From CAYLMM01 sp964646035 (GTDB lineage: Bacteria > Krumholzibacteriota > Krumholzibacteriia > LZORAL124-64-63), in contig CAZYDJ010000005.1 in the NCBI GenBank assembly GCA_964646035.1, positions 1-52,512 on the forward strand: a stretch of DNA of 52,512 nt. The letters run 5' to 3'. Position 1 is the first letter of the stretch. Each line of letters starts with the position of its first letter. Below the pieces are notes generated by a model. The model made no database searches and was not told where the DNA came from. It worked only from the letters and a program-made list of their open reading frames with translations. A program made the translations under genes and the position numbers. Of this stretch, positions 8,692-17,072 are shown piece after piece.

Positions 8692-9528
8692 ATGCCGGTT
8701 TACGAACGTGGATACAGACACTGGGAGCATTCCGGGCGCCGCGTCGCCCCGGCCTGGTACGCGATCGCCCGTCGCGGCATCGCGGCGCCGCTGCGTCGCC
8801 GCGCGTTCCTGTTGCTGCTCGCGGTGGCCTGGGTGCCGGCGGTGATCAAGGGCGGCTTCATCTACTTTTCGGATATCACGAGTCTGCTGGGATCTTCCTG
8901 GACCGACATCACTCCGGCCGGATTCCTGAAATTCATCGAGTGGCAGCGTTATTTCGTGCTGATCATCCTGGCCATAGTCGGCTCGGGACTGATCACCCGC
9001 GATCGCGAAGAGAACGGCATCGCCCTCTATTTCGCGAGGCCGTTGACACTGGTGGACTATGTCTGCGGCAAGGCCGCGGTCATCATCTTCTATTACTGGT
9101 CGGTGACCCTCATGCCGCTGCTGGCTCTATGCATAGCCGGCTACGTGATGTCCCACGGCGCGGGCGGGGTCGAGATGCTGATCGTCACGCCGTTGCGGGC
9201 GGTGGTCTACTGCTCGGTCTCGGGTGCGTGCCTGGCCCTGGCCCTGCTGGCCCTGTCGTCGCTGGGGCGGCGAACGATCTTCGTGGCCCTGTGGTGGGTC
9301 CTGTTGTTGTCCGGCACCGAGAGCCTGGGCGAGATCATGGCTCTGTTCCGGCCCTGGTTGGCCGGGGTGGACTTCTTGGCCCAGTTCATCAACGCCGGCG
9401 CGCCGTTGTTCGGGGCCGGAGCGACCGACGGCGTCAGTTCGGGGATGAGCCTGGTGATCGTGGCCCTGTGGACCGCCGCGGCCGTTGCGGTTCTCCGGCG
9501 CCGGATCCGCCCCGTGGAGGTGGCGTGA
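8692..9528 (+). CDS. ABC-2 type transporter permease
   Basis: A 278-residue membrane protein with about six hydrophobic segments after a basic cytoplasmic N terminus. It resembles NosY-like ABC-2 permeases in size and topology. The motif RDREENGIALYFARPLT between the second and third membrane spans is typical of these permeases. It lies between two ATPase genes, and its stop overlaps the start of the second (ATGA). It would form the membrane channel for the preceding ATPase. Confidence 0.83.
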   Translation: MPVYERGYRHWEHSGRRVAPAWYAIARRGIAAPLRRRAFLLLLAVAWVPAVIKGGFIYFSDITSLLGSSWTDITPAGFLKFIEWQRYFVLIILAIVGSGLITRDREENGIALYFARPLTLVDYVCGKAAVIIFYYWSVTLMPLLALCIAGYVMSHGAGGVEMLIVTPLRAVVYCSVSGACLALALLALSSLGRRTIFVALWWVLLLSGTESLGEIMALFRPWLAGVDFLAQFINAGAPLFGAGATDGVSSGMSLVIVALWTAAAVAVLRRRIRPVEVA

Positions 9529-10466
9529 TGGAGATGAAGGCCCAAAGCGTCTCCCTGCACGCGGAGCGGGTCAGCAAATGGTTCGGCGAAGTCATCGCCG
9601 TCAACGACTGCACCTTGACCATCGGCCCCGGAGTGACCGGATTACTCGGTCTCAACGGCGCCGGCAAGACGACGCTCTTCAAGCTCATGGCCGGGCTGAT
9701 AATCCCGAGCCAGGGCGAGATCCTGGTGGCCGATCAGCGCCTGCGGCGAGATGTGGGCCTGTTCCGCCGCGTTGGTTTCTGCCCCGAAAGCGACGCCCTC
9801 TTCGACTGGCTGACGGGTCGCGAGTTCCTGTCGCTGATGCTCCGGCTGATGGGATATGACGGTAACGAGGTCAAGCGCCGCAGCGACCGGGTTCTCGAAA
9901 TGGTTCGGATGACCGGCGAGGGCGACAAGAGGATAGGCGCCTATTCGAAGGGGATGCGCCAGAAGATCAAGATGGCCCAGGCCCTTGCCCACGACCCCGA
10001 CATCATCTTCCTGGACGAACCGCTCAACGGAATGGATCCGGTCTCCCGCCGCGAGATCATCGGCCTGGTGAAGAAACTCGGCGGGGAGGGCCGCGGGGTC
10101 ATCGTCTCCAGCCACATCCTGCCCGAGATCGAGACCATGACCAGGTCGATCGCCTTGATCCACCGGGGCAAACTGCTGGCCGAGGGCGACATCACCGAGA
10201 TCCGCGACACCATCCACGACCAGCCGACGATCGTGGCTCTCACCGGTCCGCAGCCGCGCCGGCTGGCTTCGTTCCTGGCCGGGCGGGATCTGGTGGTGGG
10301 CGTCGAGGTCGATGAGCTGGAGCGGGTGGTGGTCCGTACCGATCACGCCGCCGGCTTCTATCGGGATCTGCCCGGCTGGCTGTTGGAGAACGATCTGCAG
10401 GTAGACGAGTTCGAAACCCTCGATGACAGCCTCCAGGCGGTTTTCGATTATCTGGTGGGGAGCTGA
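9528..10466 (+). CDS. ABC transporter ATP-binding protein
   Basis: A 312-residue ATPase with Walker A GLNGAGKTT, signature YSKGMRQKIKMAQAL and Walker B IIFLDEPLNGMDP. The signature differs slightly from the classical LSGGQ but matches many ATPases paired with ABC-2 permeases. The start is the ATG overlapping the permease stop; a GTG one codon upstream is also possible. The C-terminal 90 residues form a regulatory-type extension. It is more similar in organisation to the first ATPase than to unrelated ABC proteins, suggesting the four-gene set arose by duplication of a pair. Confidence 0.9.
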   Translation: MEMKAQSVSLHAERVSKWFGEVIAVNDCTLTIGPGVTGLLGLNGAGKTTLFKLMAGLIIPSQGEILVADQRLRRDVGLFRRVGFCPESDALFDWLTGREFLSLMLRLMGYDGNEVKRRSDRVLEMVRMTGEGDKRIGAYSKGMRQKIKMAQALAHDPDIIFLDEPLNGMDPVSRREIIGLVKKLGGEGRGVIVSSHILPEIETMTRSIALIHRGKLLAEGDITEIRDTIHDQPTIVALTGPQPRRLASFLAGRDLVVGVEVDELERVVVRTDHAAGFYRDLPGWLLENDLQVDEFETLDDSLQAVFDYLVGS

Positions 10467-10469
10467 TCC

Positions 10470-11312
10470 ATGAACGCCGCAAGACTCGCCGCCGTCGCCG
10501 AATCCCCGCTGGGCCTGTTACGGTCCGCCTTCTGGATCGGACTGTTCTCGTTCCGCGAGATGATCCGCCGCAAGCGGGTCGTCATGGTCGGAATCGTGTT
10601 GTTGCTGCCGGTCGCCCTGACTGCGGTCTGGCGGATCCTCGACACGGAGGGAATGGTTTCCGCCCGTTTGCTGCTGGCCAACCTCAGCGGCATGGTCTAC
10701 GTGCATTTCATGATCGTGGTGGTGTCGTTGGCCTTCGGCCTTTCCGCCCTGGGCGAGCCCATCGACGAGGGATCGATCGTCTATTATTGGACCCGGCCCC
10801 TGACCCGTTTCTCCATTTATCTGGGACGCCTCTGGGCGGCGCAGACAGTGGCGGCGGTATTGCTCGTCTTTTCCCTGGCGGCGTGTTTCCTGGTGATGGT
10901 CACGGGCAACCTGGGCATCATCGACATGGCTTTCCTGCGGATCTATCTGGAGACGTGCCTGGTGATCGTTTTCGGCGCCGTGGTCTACACCGCGATCTTC
11001 GCCGCTCTGGGCACCGCGCTGCGCAAACCGATGCTGCTGGCCATCCTCTACGCCTTCGGTTGGGAGTCCATCAGCGGCAACGCTCCGCTGAGACTGCAGT
11101 TGATGACGGTGGTCTTCCACCTGCGGAACATGATCCACAATCCCGCTGCCGGGATCGACAGCATGCCCAACCTCCTGCAGGAATTGAAAAAGGCCCTGCT
11201 GAACGAGGTCCCGCCGCCGTCGTGGCAATCGCTGGCCGTGTTGCTGGCGGTCATAGTGATCAGCGTCGTGCTGGGCGTGTGGTTCCTGCGGCGCAAGGAA
11301 TTACTGCGGTAG
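10470..11312 (+). CDS. ABC-2 type transporter permease
   Basis: A 280-residue membrane protein with about six hydrophobic segments and a conserved GEPIDEGSIVYYWTRPL motif, equivalent to the motif in the other permease of this cluster. It starts three bases after the ATPase stop, so the two are co-translated. It forms the second ATPase/permease pair. Cargo is unknown; export of an envelope component or a drug-like compound would both fit. Confidence 0.82.
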   Translation: MNAARLAAVAESPLGLLRSAFWIGLFSFREMIRRKRVVMVGIVLLLPVALTAVWRILDTEGMVSARLLLANLSGMVYVHFMIVVVSLAFGLSALGEPIDEGSIVYYWTRPLTRFSIYLGRLWAAQTVAAVLLVFSLAACFLVMVTGNLGIIDMAFLRIYLETCLVIVFGAVVYTAIFAALGTALRKPMLLAILYAFGWESISGNAPLRLQLMTVVFHLRNMIHNPAAGIDSMPNLLQELKKALLNEVPPPSWQSLAVLLAVIVISVVLGVWFLRRKELLR

Positions 11313-11316
11313 AACA

Positions 11317-11904
11317 ATGTCCGAACTGCTGAAGAGATCATTCTACGACCGCCCGACCCTGACGGCGGCCCGCGAACTGGTCGGCGCCGTGCTGGCTACC
11401 GGTTCCGGAAGCGAACTGACCGCCGGGCGGATCGTCGAGGTCGAGGCCTACCTCGGGGCCGGCGACGCGGCCTCGCACGCCGCCAACGGTCCCACCGCCC
11501 GCAACGCCGCCATGTTCGGCCCTCCGGGCCGGGCCTATGTCTACTTCATCTACGGCATGCATCACTGCCTCAACGCCGTGACCGAGTCCGAGGGCGAGGC
11601 GGGAGCTGTCCTGATCCGGGCGGTCGAGCCGTTGGCCGGATTGGATCTCATGGCGGTGCGAAGGGGACGTCGGCTGCCGCCGGAAAAGCTCTGCAACGGT
11701 CCCGCTAAACTCTGCCTCGCCTTCGGGATAGATTTGTCATGCAACGGAGCGAACCTGCGGGGACCGCGGCTGCGGATTCGGTCCCCACAGAGCTTTCCGG
11801 CGAAGGTTGCTGTTTCAAGACGCATCGGCATCGCCAAGGCGGTGGATCTTCCTTATCGATTCGTCGAGGCCGGGAGCCGCTTTATCAGCGTCGATTCCAC
11901 GTGA
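11317..11904 (+). CDS. 3-methyladenine DNA glycosylase (AAG/MPG family)
   Basis: A 195-residue base-excision repair enzyme that removes alkylated purines from DNA. The conserved block IVEVEAYLGAGDAASHA (catalytic Glu in EVEAY), the PPGRAYVYFIYGMHHCLN segment and a later CNGPAKLC segment are all hallmarks of the alkyladenine glycosylase family. Length matches bacterial members. It begins four bases after the last ABC gene and so probably ends that transcript. Confidence 0.93.
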   Translation: MSELLKRSFYDRPTLTAARELVGAVLATGSGSELTAGRIVEVEAYLGAGDAASHAANGPTARNAAMFGPPGRAYVYFIYGMHHCLNAVTESEGEAGAVLIRAVEPLAGLDLMAVRRGRRLPPEKLCNGPAKLCLAFGIDLSCNGANLRGPRLRIRSPQSFPAKVAVSRRIGIAKAVDLPYRFVEAGSRFISVDST

Positions 11905-11924
11905 TCCCGGCTTATCCCGGGATC
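11903..11924 (+). terminator. Weak hairpin at the end of the glycosylase gene
   Basis: A perfect 8-bp stem (11903-11910 with 11917-11924) with a 6-base loop overlaps the stop codon. There is no T tract after it, so it may be a stability hairpin rather than a true intrinsic terminator. Confidence 0.35.
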
Positions 11925-11931
11925 GGGATGT

Positions 11932-11960
11932 TTGACACCTCGGTCGAGTATTGGTAACGT
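11932..11960 (+). promoter_or_regulatory. Promoter of the M16 peptidase pair
   Basis: A perfect TTGACA at 11932-11937, a 17-base spacer and TAACGT at 11955-11960. It leaves a leader of about 130 bases before the ATG at 12098. The leader holds a 7-bp hairpin (12009-12015 with 12024-12030) followed by TTGTTT. Confidence 0.6.
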
Positions 11961-12097
11961 CCCACCCGATCGATTTCGATTCGAAGTCCCCGCTTGTTTT
12001 TCACCGATTCCCGGCGCAATGAGGCCGGGATTGTTTCCACTCTCCGGCAAGGCTCGTCTGCGGGCCGTTTTTCCGGGGTTAACCATTGGAGGCACCA

Positions 12098-13612
12098 ATG
12101 CCCCGATTCAAGCGAATCCTACCGGTTCTCGCGGTGGCGCTGCTTCTGACCGCCGTCGCAGCGACTGCCGGTGCAGAAGGAGACGGCCAGAGCGCACTGG
12201 CGGACCAGATCCAGGAATTCACCCTGGATAACGGAATCCATTTCATGGTCCTGGAAAGGCACGACGTTCCTGTCTTCTCCTTCTCCACCCACATGAACGT
12301 CGGCAGCTCGGACGAGGTGACCGGAATTACCGGCATCGCGCATATCCTCGAGCACATGGCCTTCAAGGGCACCGACGAGATCGGCACCAAGGACTGGAAG
12401 AAGGAATTCAAGGCGATGCAGGCCGAGGACGCCGCCTACCTGGCCCTCAAGGAAGAGAAGATCAAGGGCGACATGGCTGATCCGGCAAAGCTGGAGACCC
12501 TGCAGCTGGCCTTCGACGAGGCCCGTGACGAGGCTCGGTCCTACGTCGTCAGCAACGAGTTCGGCCAGATCGTCGAGAACAACGGCGGCCGCGGCATGAA
12601 CGCCGGCACCTGGACCGACGACACGACCTATTTCTACAGCTTCCCCAGCAACCGGCTGGAGCTGTGGGCCTATCTCGAGGGATCGCGGATGGCTCATCCG
12701 TCGCTGCGCGAGTTCTACACCGAGAAGGACGGCCCGGTGACCGAAGAGCGTCGGATGCGGACCGACAACAGCCCGTTCGGGATGCTCATCGAGCAGTTCC
12801 AGAACCTGGCGTTCATGGCCCATCCCTACCACCACTCCACGATCGGCTGGATGTCGGACATCAACACGATCACCCGGCAGGACTGCCGCGACTTCTACGA
12901 CCGCCACTACGTGGGCCAGAACATGTCCGTGGCAGTCGTCGGCGACGTCGATTTCGCCGAGGTCAAGAAGCTGGCCGAGAAGTACTTCACGGATATCTCC
13001 GACGCCGAACCGCCGGTCGTCGAGACGGTCGAGCCGGCCCAGGTCGGTGAGCGGCGGATGGTCATCGAACATACCGCCCAGCCGGTCTACGCCTGCGGCT
13101 TCCACATCGGCAACGTCGAGGATCCCGACGATCCCGTCTACGACGCCATCGCCGACATCCTCGGCCAGGGCCGCACCAGCAGGCTCTACAAGTCCCTGGT
13201 GAAGGAGAAGAAGATCGCCGCCCAGGCCTTCTGCTTCTCCGGCTTCCCCGACGACAAGTATCCGACCCTGCTGGCCATGATGGCCGTTCCCGCCAAGGAC
13301 GTGACCCCGATGGAGATCGAGGCCGCGATATTCGAGGAAATCCAGAAGATCGTGGACGCAGGCGTGACCGAGGAAGAGCTGGCCGGCGTCAAGCGCCGCG
13401 CCAAGGCCAACTTCGTGCGCTCTTTGGAGGGCAATCAGGGCCTGGCTCGTCAGCTGGCCTACTTCCAGGGCAAGCGGGGCGATTGGCACAAGATGTTCTC
13501 GCAGGTCGAAGTGATCGAATCGATCACCGTCGAAGACGTCCAGCGGGTAGCCAAAGAGATCTTCGTGCCCAACAACCGCACGGTCGCCTACATCGAGACG
13601 GTCGAGGAATAG
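12098..13612 (+). CDS. M16 family zinc metallopeptidase (active subunit)
   Basis: A 504-residue exported insulinase-family peptidase. A signal peptide covers about residues 1-26. The inverted zinc motif HILEH gives H82, E85 and H86, with the third zinc ligand expected in the downstream helix that includes the SNEFGQIVENNGG region. The R/Y substrate pair of the family should lie in the C-terminal half. The ATG at 12098 follows GGAGG at five bases; an in-frame TTG 12 bases earlier overlaps that site and is rejected. It is followed 42 bases later by a second M16 gene without the zinc motif, the usual active/inactive heterodimer arrangement. Likely periplasmic. Confidence 0.92.
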   Translation: MPRFKRILPVLAVALLLTAVAATAGAEGDGQSALADQIQEFTLDNGIHFMVLERHDVPVFSFSTHMNVGSSDEVTGITGIAHILEHMAFKGTDEIGTKDWKKEFKAMQAEDAAYLALKEEKIKGDMADPAKLETLQLAFDEARDEARSYVVSNEFGQIVENNGGRGMNAGTWTDDTTYFYSFPSNRLELWAYLEGSRMAHPSLREFYTEKDGPVTEERRMRTDNSPFGMLIEQFQNLAFMAHPYHHSTIGWMSDINTITRQDCRDFYDRHYVGQNMSVAVVGDVDFAEVKKLAEKYFTDISDAEPPVVETVEPAQVGERRMVIEHTAQPVYACGFHIGNVEDPDDPVYDAIADILGQGRTSRLYKSLVKEKKIAAQAFCFSGFPDDKYPTLLAMMAVPAKDVTPMEIEAAIFEEIQKIVDAGVTEEELAGVKRRAKANFVRSLEGNQGLARQLAYFQGKRGDWHKMFSQVEVIESITVEDVQRVAKEIFVPNNRTVAYIETVEE

Positions 13613-13654
13613 ATCGGAACACCGCCCGTCCGGCGGCAATAGAGAGGATTGACA

Positions 13655-15793
13655 ATGACCGGATATATGCGGAAATCGTTGACCGGCCTGCTGCTCGTGC
13701 TTGTGGCGCTGGCTTTGGCCGCTCCCGACGCCTCGGCCGAAAAGAAGCCCTGGGAGAAATTCAAGTTTCCCGAGCTCGGCGAGATCAACATCCCTGAATA
13801 CGACCGGGTCGAACTGGACAACGGAATGGTCCTGTTCCTGGCCGAAGATCATGAACTGCCCCTGATCGAGCTCTCGGCCACGATCCAGGCCGGCGCGATC
13901 TACGAGCCCGGCGACAAGGTCGGCCTGGCTTCGATCACCGGATCGGTGCTGCGCAGCGGCGGCACTGCTTCCTGGACCGGCGACCAGATCGACGAGATGG
14001 TCGAGGCCATGGGCGCCAACGTCGAGACATGGGTCGGCGGCTCCTCCGGCGGCGCGTACATGTCGACCCTGACCGAGGACGCCGACCAGGCCCTCGGGAT
14101 CCTGGCCGAGATCCTGATGAGCCCCCGTTTCGACCCCGACAAGATCGACCTGGCCAAGACCCAGCACAAGGCGGGCATCTCGCGCCGCAACGACGAGCCG
14201 ATGTCGATCGCCCAGCGCGAGTTCTCGCGGGTCGTATTCGGTCCCGATCATCCCCTGGCACGGATCGAGGAATACGACACCATCGGCGCCATCGGCCGCG
14301 ACGACCTGGTCGAATTCCACGCCAGGTACTTCCATCCCGACCGCACCTGGCTGGTCGTAGTCGGCGACTTCGAGTCGAACGACATGGTCGCCCGCATCGA
14401 GAAGGCCTTCGCCGCCTGGCAGAAGGCCGATCAGCCGCTGCCGGCCGACCCCGAGATTCCCATGTTGCCGCGCACGGTCAACGTCGCGGCCAAGGAAGAT
14501 CTCACTCAGTCGATCGTGCTGCTCGGGCACAAGGGCATCCGCCAGGACGACCCCAACATGTCCGGCATCGCGGTGGCCAACCGCATCCTGGGCGGCGGCT
14601 TCGCTTCGCGCCTCTTCGTCGAGGTCCGCAGCAACCGCGGTCTGGCCTACTCGACCGGCAGCAGGGGCGGCACCGGCTGGCGCTTCCCCGGCACCTTCAT
14701 GGCCTTCGCCGGCACCAAGAGCGAGTCGACCGAAGAGGCCGCCACGGTGATCCTGGACGAGATCCGCAAGATGATCACCGAACCGGTCACCGAGGCCGAG
14801 CTGCGGGTCGCGGTCGACGGCATCCTCAACAGCGATGTCTTCAACTACGACACCAAGCGCGAGGTGCTCGACCGTCAGGTCCTGTTCGAGATGTACGGCT
14901 ATCCCCGTGATTTCCTGCAGACCTACCGCGAGCAGGTTCGCAATATGACCACCGACAAGATCCTGGCCGCCTGCCAGGCCGTCTGGAAGCCCGACGAGAT
15001 GTCGATCCTGGCCGTCGGGAATCCGGCTGATTTCGACGGCGACCTCACCAAATTCGGCGCGGTCAACACCATCGACATCACCATTCCCGAGCCGAAAATG
15101 ACGCTCGAGATTCCCGCCGTTTCCGCTGAGTCGCTGGCCCAGGGCCAGGCCCTGCTCGACAAGGCCGCCGCCGCCGTCGGGGGCAAGAAGCTGGCCGGTC
15201 TGAAGTCCTTCGCCTCCAAGATGGGGTTGGACCTGAAGATCCAGGGCATGGATCTGCACTTCGACGTCGTCAAGACGGTCATCTATCCCGACCGGCTGCA
15301 TATGCTCCAGAAGACTCCGTTCGGAAACATGGCCCAGGCCGTGACCGCGGACGGCGGCTGGGCGCAGGGACCGGCGGGCATCCAGGACGTCACCGGCGAT
15401 GATCTGGCCGATCTGCGGCGCGAGATCGACGCCGATATCATCTCGGTTCTGCGCGACCATTCGCAGCTCGTCTGCCAGGCGCTGGAGCCCGAGGAGATCG
15501 AAGGCCGCGTCTGCGACCGGGTCTACATCACCGGCCTCGGCGATGATTATCTGCTGGTCTATCTGGACGCCGAGAACTCCCTGCCGCGGGCCGAACAGGC
15601 TCCCGGCAAGGATCCCATGTCCCAGGGACCGGTAGTGCGCCGTACGATCTACGGCGAGTACCAGACTCTCAGCGGGCTGAAGATGCCGGCTACTTTCGTG
15701 ATTCTCCACGACGGTGAGGAATTCGCGAAGGCGACCTACGACGGTTTCGATATCGATCCCAAGATCGATGATTCGCTATTCGTTAAGCCGTAG
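13655..15793 (+). CDS. M16 family peptidase-like protein (no zinc site) with extra C-terminal domain
   Basis: A 712-residue exported protein with a signal peptide at about residues 1-27. The first 450 residues match the two M16 domains, but the HxxEH motif is missing: the equivalent helix reads GLASITGSVLRSGG. This is usual for the non-catalytic partner of an M16 pair. The last 210 residues, after SAESLAQGQALLDKAAAAVG, look like a beta-rich domain resembling LolA-type lipoprotein carriers (my inference from pattern, not tested). The start was chosen by the AGAGAGGA site upstream of 13655. It is about 250 residues longer than a plain M16 subunit. Confidence 0.88.
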   Translation: MTGYMRKSLTGLLLVLVALALAAPDASAEKKPWEKFKFPELGEINIPEYDRVELDNGMVLFLAEDHELPLIELSATIQAGAIYEPGDKVGLASITGSVLRSGGTASWTGDQIDEMVEAMGANVETWVGGSSGGAYMSTLTEDADQALGILAEILMSPRFDPDKIDLAKTQHKAGISRRNDEPMSIAQREFSRVVFGPDHPLARIEEYDTIGAIGRDDLVEFHARYFHPDRTWLVVVGDFESNDMVARIEKAFAAWQKADQPLPADPEIPMLPRTVNVAAKEDLTQSIVLLGHKGIRQDDPNMSGIAVANRILGGGFASRLFVEVRSNRGLAYSTGSRGGTGWRFPGTFMAFAGTKSESTEEAATVILDEIRKMITEPVTEAELRVAVDGILNSDVFNYDTKREVLDRQVLFEMYGYPRDFLQTYREQVRNMTTDKILAACQAVWKPDEMSILAVGNPADFDGDLTKFGAVNTIDITIPEPKMTLEIPAVSAESLAQGQALLDKAAAAVGGKKLAGLKSFASKMGLDLKIQGMDLHFDVVKTVIYPDRLHMLQKTPFGNMAQAVTADGGWAQGPAGIQDVTGDDLADLRREIDADIISVLRDHSQLVCQALEPEEIEGRVCDRVYITGLGDDYLLVYLDAENSLPRAEQAPGKDPMSQGPVVRRTIYGEYQTLSGLKMPATFVILHDGEEFAKATYDGFDIDPKIDDSLFVKP

Positions 15794-15814
15794 GCGTGCG
15801 GAGTATTGAAAATG

Positions 15815-15842
15815 ACGGGCCCCACCGAGGTGGGGCCCGTTT
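15815..15842 (+). terminator. Rho-independent terminator after the M16 pair
   Basis: A perfect 11-bp stem (15815-15825 with 15830-15840), loop CGAG, then TTG. It follows the second M16 gene by about 20 bases. Confidence 0.75.
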
Positions 15843-15871
15843 GCCGTCGGGGAGCCGATTTCCCTGAAATC

Positions 15872-15960
15872 AAAGAAGCCGCTACATGGTCACCCGGGCC
15901 ATCGTAGGTAGCGCTGGCCTTGTCGAACCCCGGGGAGTCACCGATGTGAGCAGCTTCTTT
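15872..15960. repeat. Long imperfect inverted repeat / structured RNA candidate
   Basis: The outer arms pair over 12 bases with one G-U: 15872-15883 with 15949-15960. Inside, short matching blocks (ACAT with ATGT, then GGT with ACC, then CCCGGG with CCCGGG) extend the stem with small internal loops. On the plus strand the final arm ends in TTTTT, as in an intrinsic terminator. I do not recognise it as a known riboswitch, tRNA or other RNA class. Confidence 0.5.
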
Positions 15961-16133
15961 TTGAACCTTGATCATAATTATATCATGATCTGCTCTTAAA
16001 TGGAGCGGACTTTCAAAAAAACCTGTGATACGGTGAAAGTCAAGAATGATGAAACCGCATTAGTATGTTTGCGTACTTTAGCGATTGGGACTGTAATCAG
16101 ACCCGATTTTTGGGTTTCAGATCGGAGGAGATC

Positions 16134-16400
16134 ATGTTCGTGGAATTGATCCTCGGGCTTCTCGCCCTGATGATCCTGTTGTCGGTGGGGATATTCCTGC
16201 TGAAAGTCGTCTTCGCTGTCGCCCTGCTGCCGTTGAAGCTGCTTTTCTTCTGCACCAAGGGCCTGTTGTTGCTGGTGGTGGGAATTCCGCTGTTGATCCT
16301 GATCGGCGTTCTGGCTTCCACCGCGCTGCCGCTGTTGTTGGTCCTGGTCGCTCTGCCGCTATGCCTGCTCGGGGGATTGGTGCTGCTGCTGGCGGGCTAG
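16134..16400 (+). CDS. Small, extremely hydrophobic membrane protein
   Basis: An 88-residue protein made almost wholly of Leu, Val, Ile and Ala, with three likely membrane spans separated by short loops containing a few Lys. A strong GGAGGAG site precedes the ATG at 16134, which supports translation. I do not recognise a family. It stands alone between the 340-base gap and a terminator and has no obvious functional neighbours. Confidence 0.6.
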   Translation: MFVELILGLLALMILLSVGIFLLKVVFAVALLPLKLLFFCTKGLLLLVVGIPLLILIGVLASTALPLLLVLVALPLCLLGGLVLLLAG

Positions 16401-16442
16401 GCCCGTGTATCGACAACGACCCGAATTCATGAAATAGAAAAC

Positions 16443-16477
16443 GGCCGGCTGATCGCATGATGCGAAAACAGCCGGCC
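16443..16477. terminator. Bidirectional terminator
   Basis: An 8-bp stem (16443-16450 with 16470-16477) encloses a second small hairpin (TCGCAT with ATGCGA). It separates the small membrane protein from convergent pyrE. T-rich sequence follows on both sides. Confidence 0.6.
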
Positions 16478-16496
16478 TTCTCTTCGCGGCAAGGGC

Positions 16497-17072
16497 TCAG
16501 GCCTGGGCGCGGCTGCCCGGTTTGACCGCGACCCCGCCCGCCGCGCAAAGGGGGCAGGAGTCGGCATCCCAGGCTACGACTTCGACCTTGGCCAGCGACT
16601 GCAGCGGCGCCGGCAGATCGGCTTCGCCGCCGGTGCGGTCGACCAGCGCCGCCAGGCCGGCGACGATTCCCTTGTTGGCGACCACCAGGTCGGCGACCTC
16701 GCGGGTGGATGTACCGCGGGTGACCACATCCTCCACGATCAAGGCTCTCTCTCCCTGCTCGATCGTGAAACCGCGGCGCAATTCCATGACTCCGGCGACA
16801 CGCTCTGTGAAGACGAAGCGGCGGCCGAGGGCCCGGGCGACTTCATGCCCCATCAGGACCGCTCCCAGGGCCGGCGATACGACCAGGTCGTAGTCGAGGG
16901 GATCGAAGGCCGCGGCCACCCGGCGCCCCAGTTCGGAGGCCAGCTCGGGGAACTGCAGCACCTGGGCGCATTGGAAGTAGGTGTCGCTGTGGAGCCCGCT
17001 GCTGAGCAGGAAATGACCTTTGCGCAGGGCTCCCAACTCGGTCATCAGGTCGAGGATATCGGGTTCGTTCAT
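16497..17072 (-). CDS. pyrE: Orotate phosphoribosyltransferase
   Basis: A 191-residue enzyme that joins orotate to PRPP to give orotidine 5'-phosphate in pyrimidine synthesis. The PRPP loop is ALIVEDVVTRGTSTRE, the family signature. The C-terminal CPLCAAGG segment is typical of a subset of bacterial PyrE proteins. The start overlaps the pyrF stop by four bases, so the two are one operon transcribed leftward with pyrF first. Confidence 0.93.
   Translation of the reverse strand: MNEPDILDLMTELGALRKGHFLLSSGLHSDTYFQCAQVLQFPELASELGRRVAAAFDPLDYDLVVSPALGAVLMGHEVARALGRRFVFTERVAGVMELRRGFTIEQGERALIVEDVVTRGTSTREVADLVVANKGIVAGLAALVDRTGGEADLPAPLQSLAKVEVVAWDADSCPLCAAGGVAVKPGSRAQA

Larger units (their letters stand above)
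15794..16133. other. Intergenic gap of about 340 bases
   Basis: No gene is supported here. The gap holds the M16 terminator, a long inverted repeat at 15872-15960, and an AT-rich stretch from about 15961 to 16080 that stands out from the GC-rich surroundings. A short inverted repeat lies in the AT-rich part: GATCAT at 15970-15975 and ATGATC at 15985-15990. A small open frame on the minus strand exists across the inverted repeat but runs back into the M16 gene and is not convincing. Confidence 0.7.

Noticed and set aside
12119..15709. Long open frame on the minus strand opposite the two M16 genes
   Set aside because: It is a by-product of GC-rich codon use on the plus strand. It lacks a signal peptide, domains or a ribosome-binding site, while the plus-strand frames have clear motifs.
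15841..15975. tRNA-Sec or another tRNA in the gap after the M16 genes
   Set aside because: A GGTTCGA-like string occurs on the minus strand, but no acceptor stem, anticodon loop or T arm can be built around it.
15736..15975. Small minus-strand protein across the inverted repeat
   Set aside because: It reads through the terminator and back into the M16 gene, has no ribosome-binding site and matches no family.
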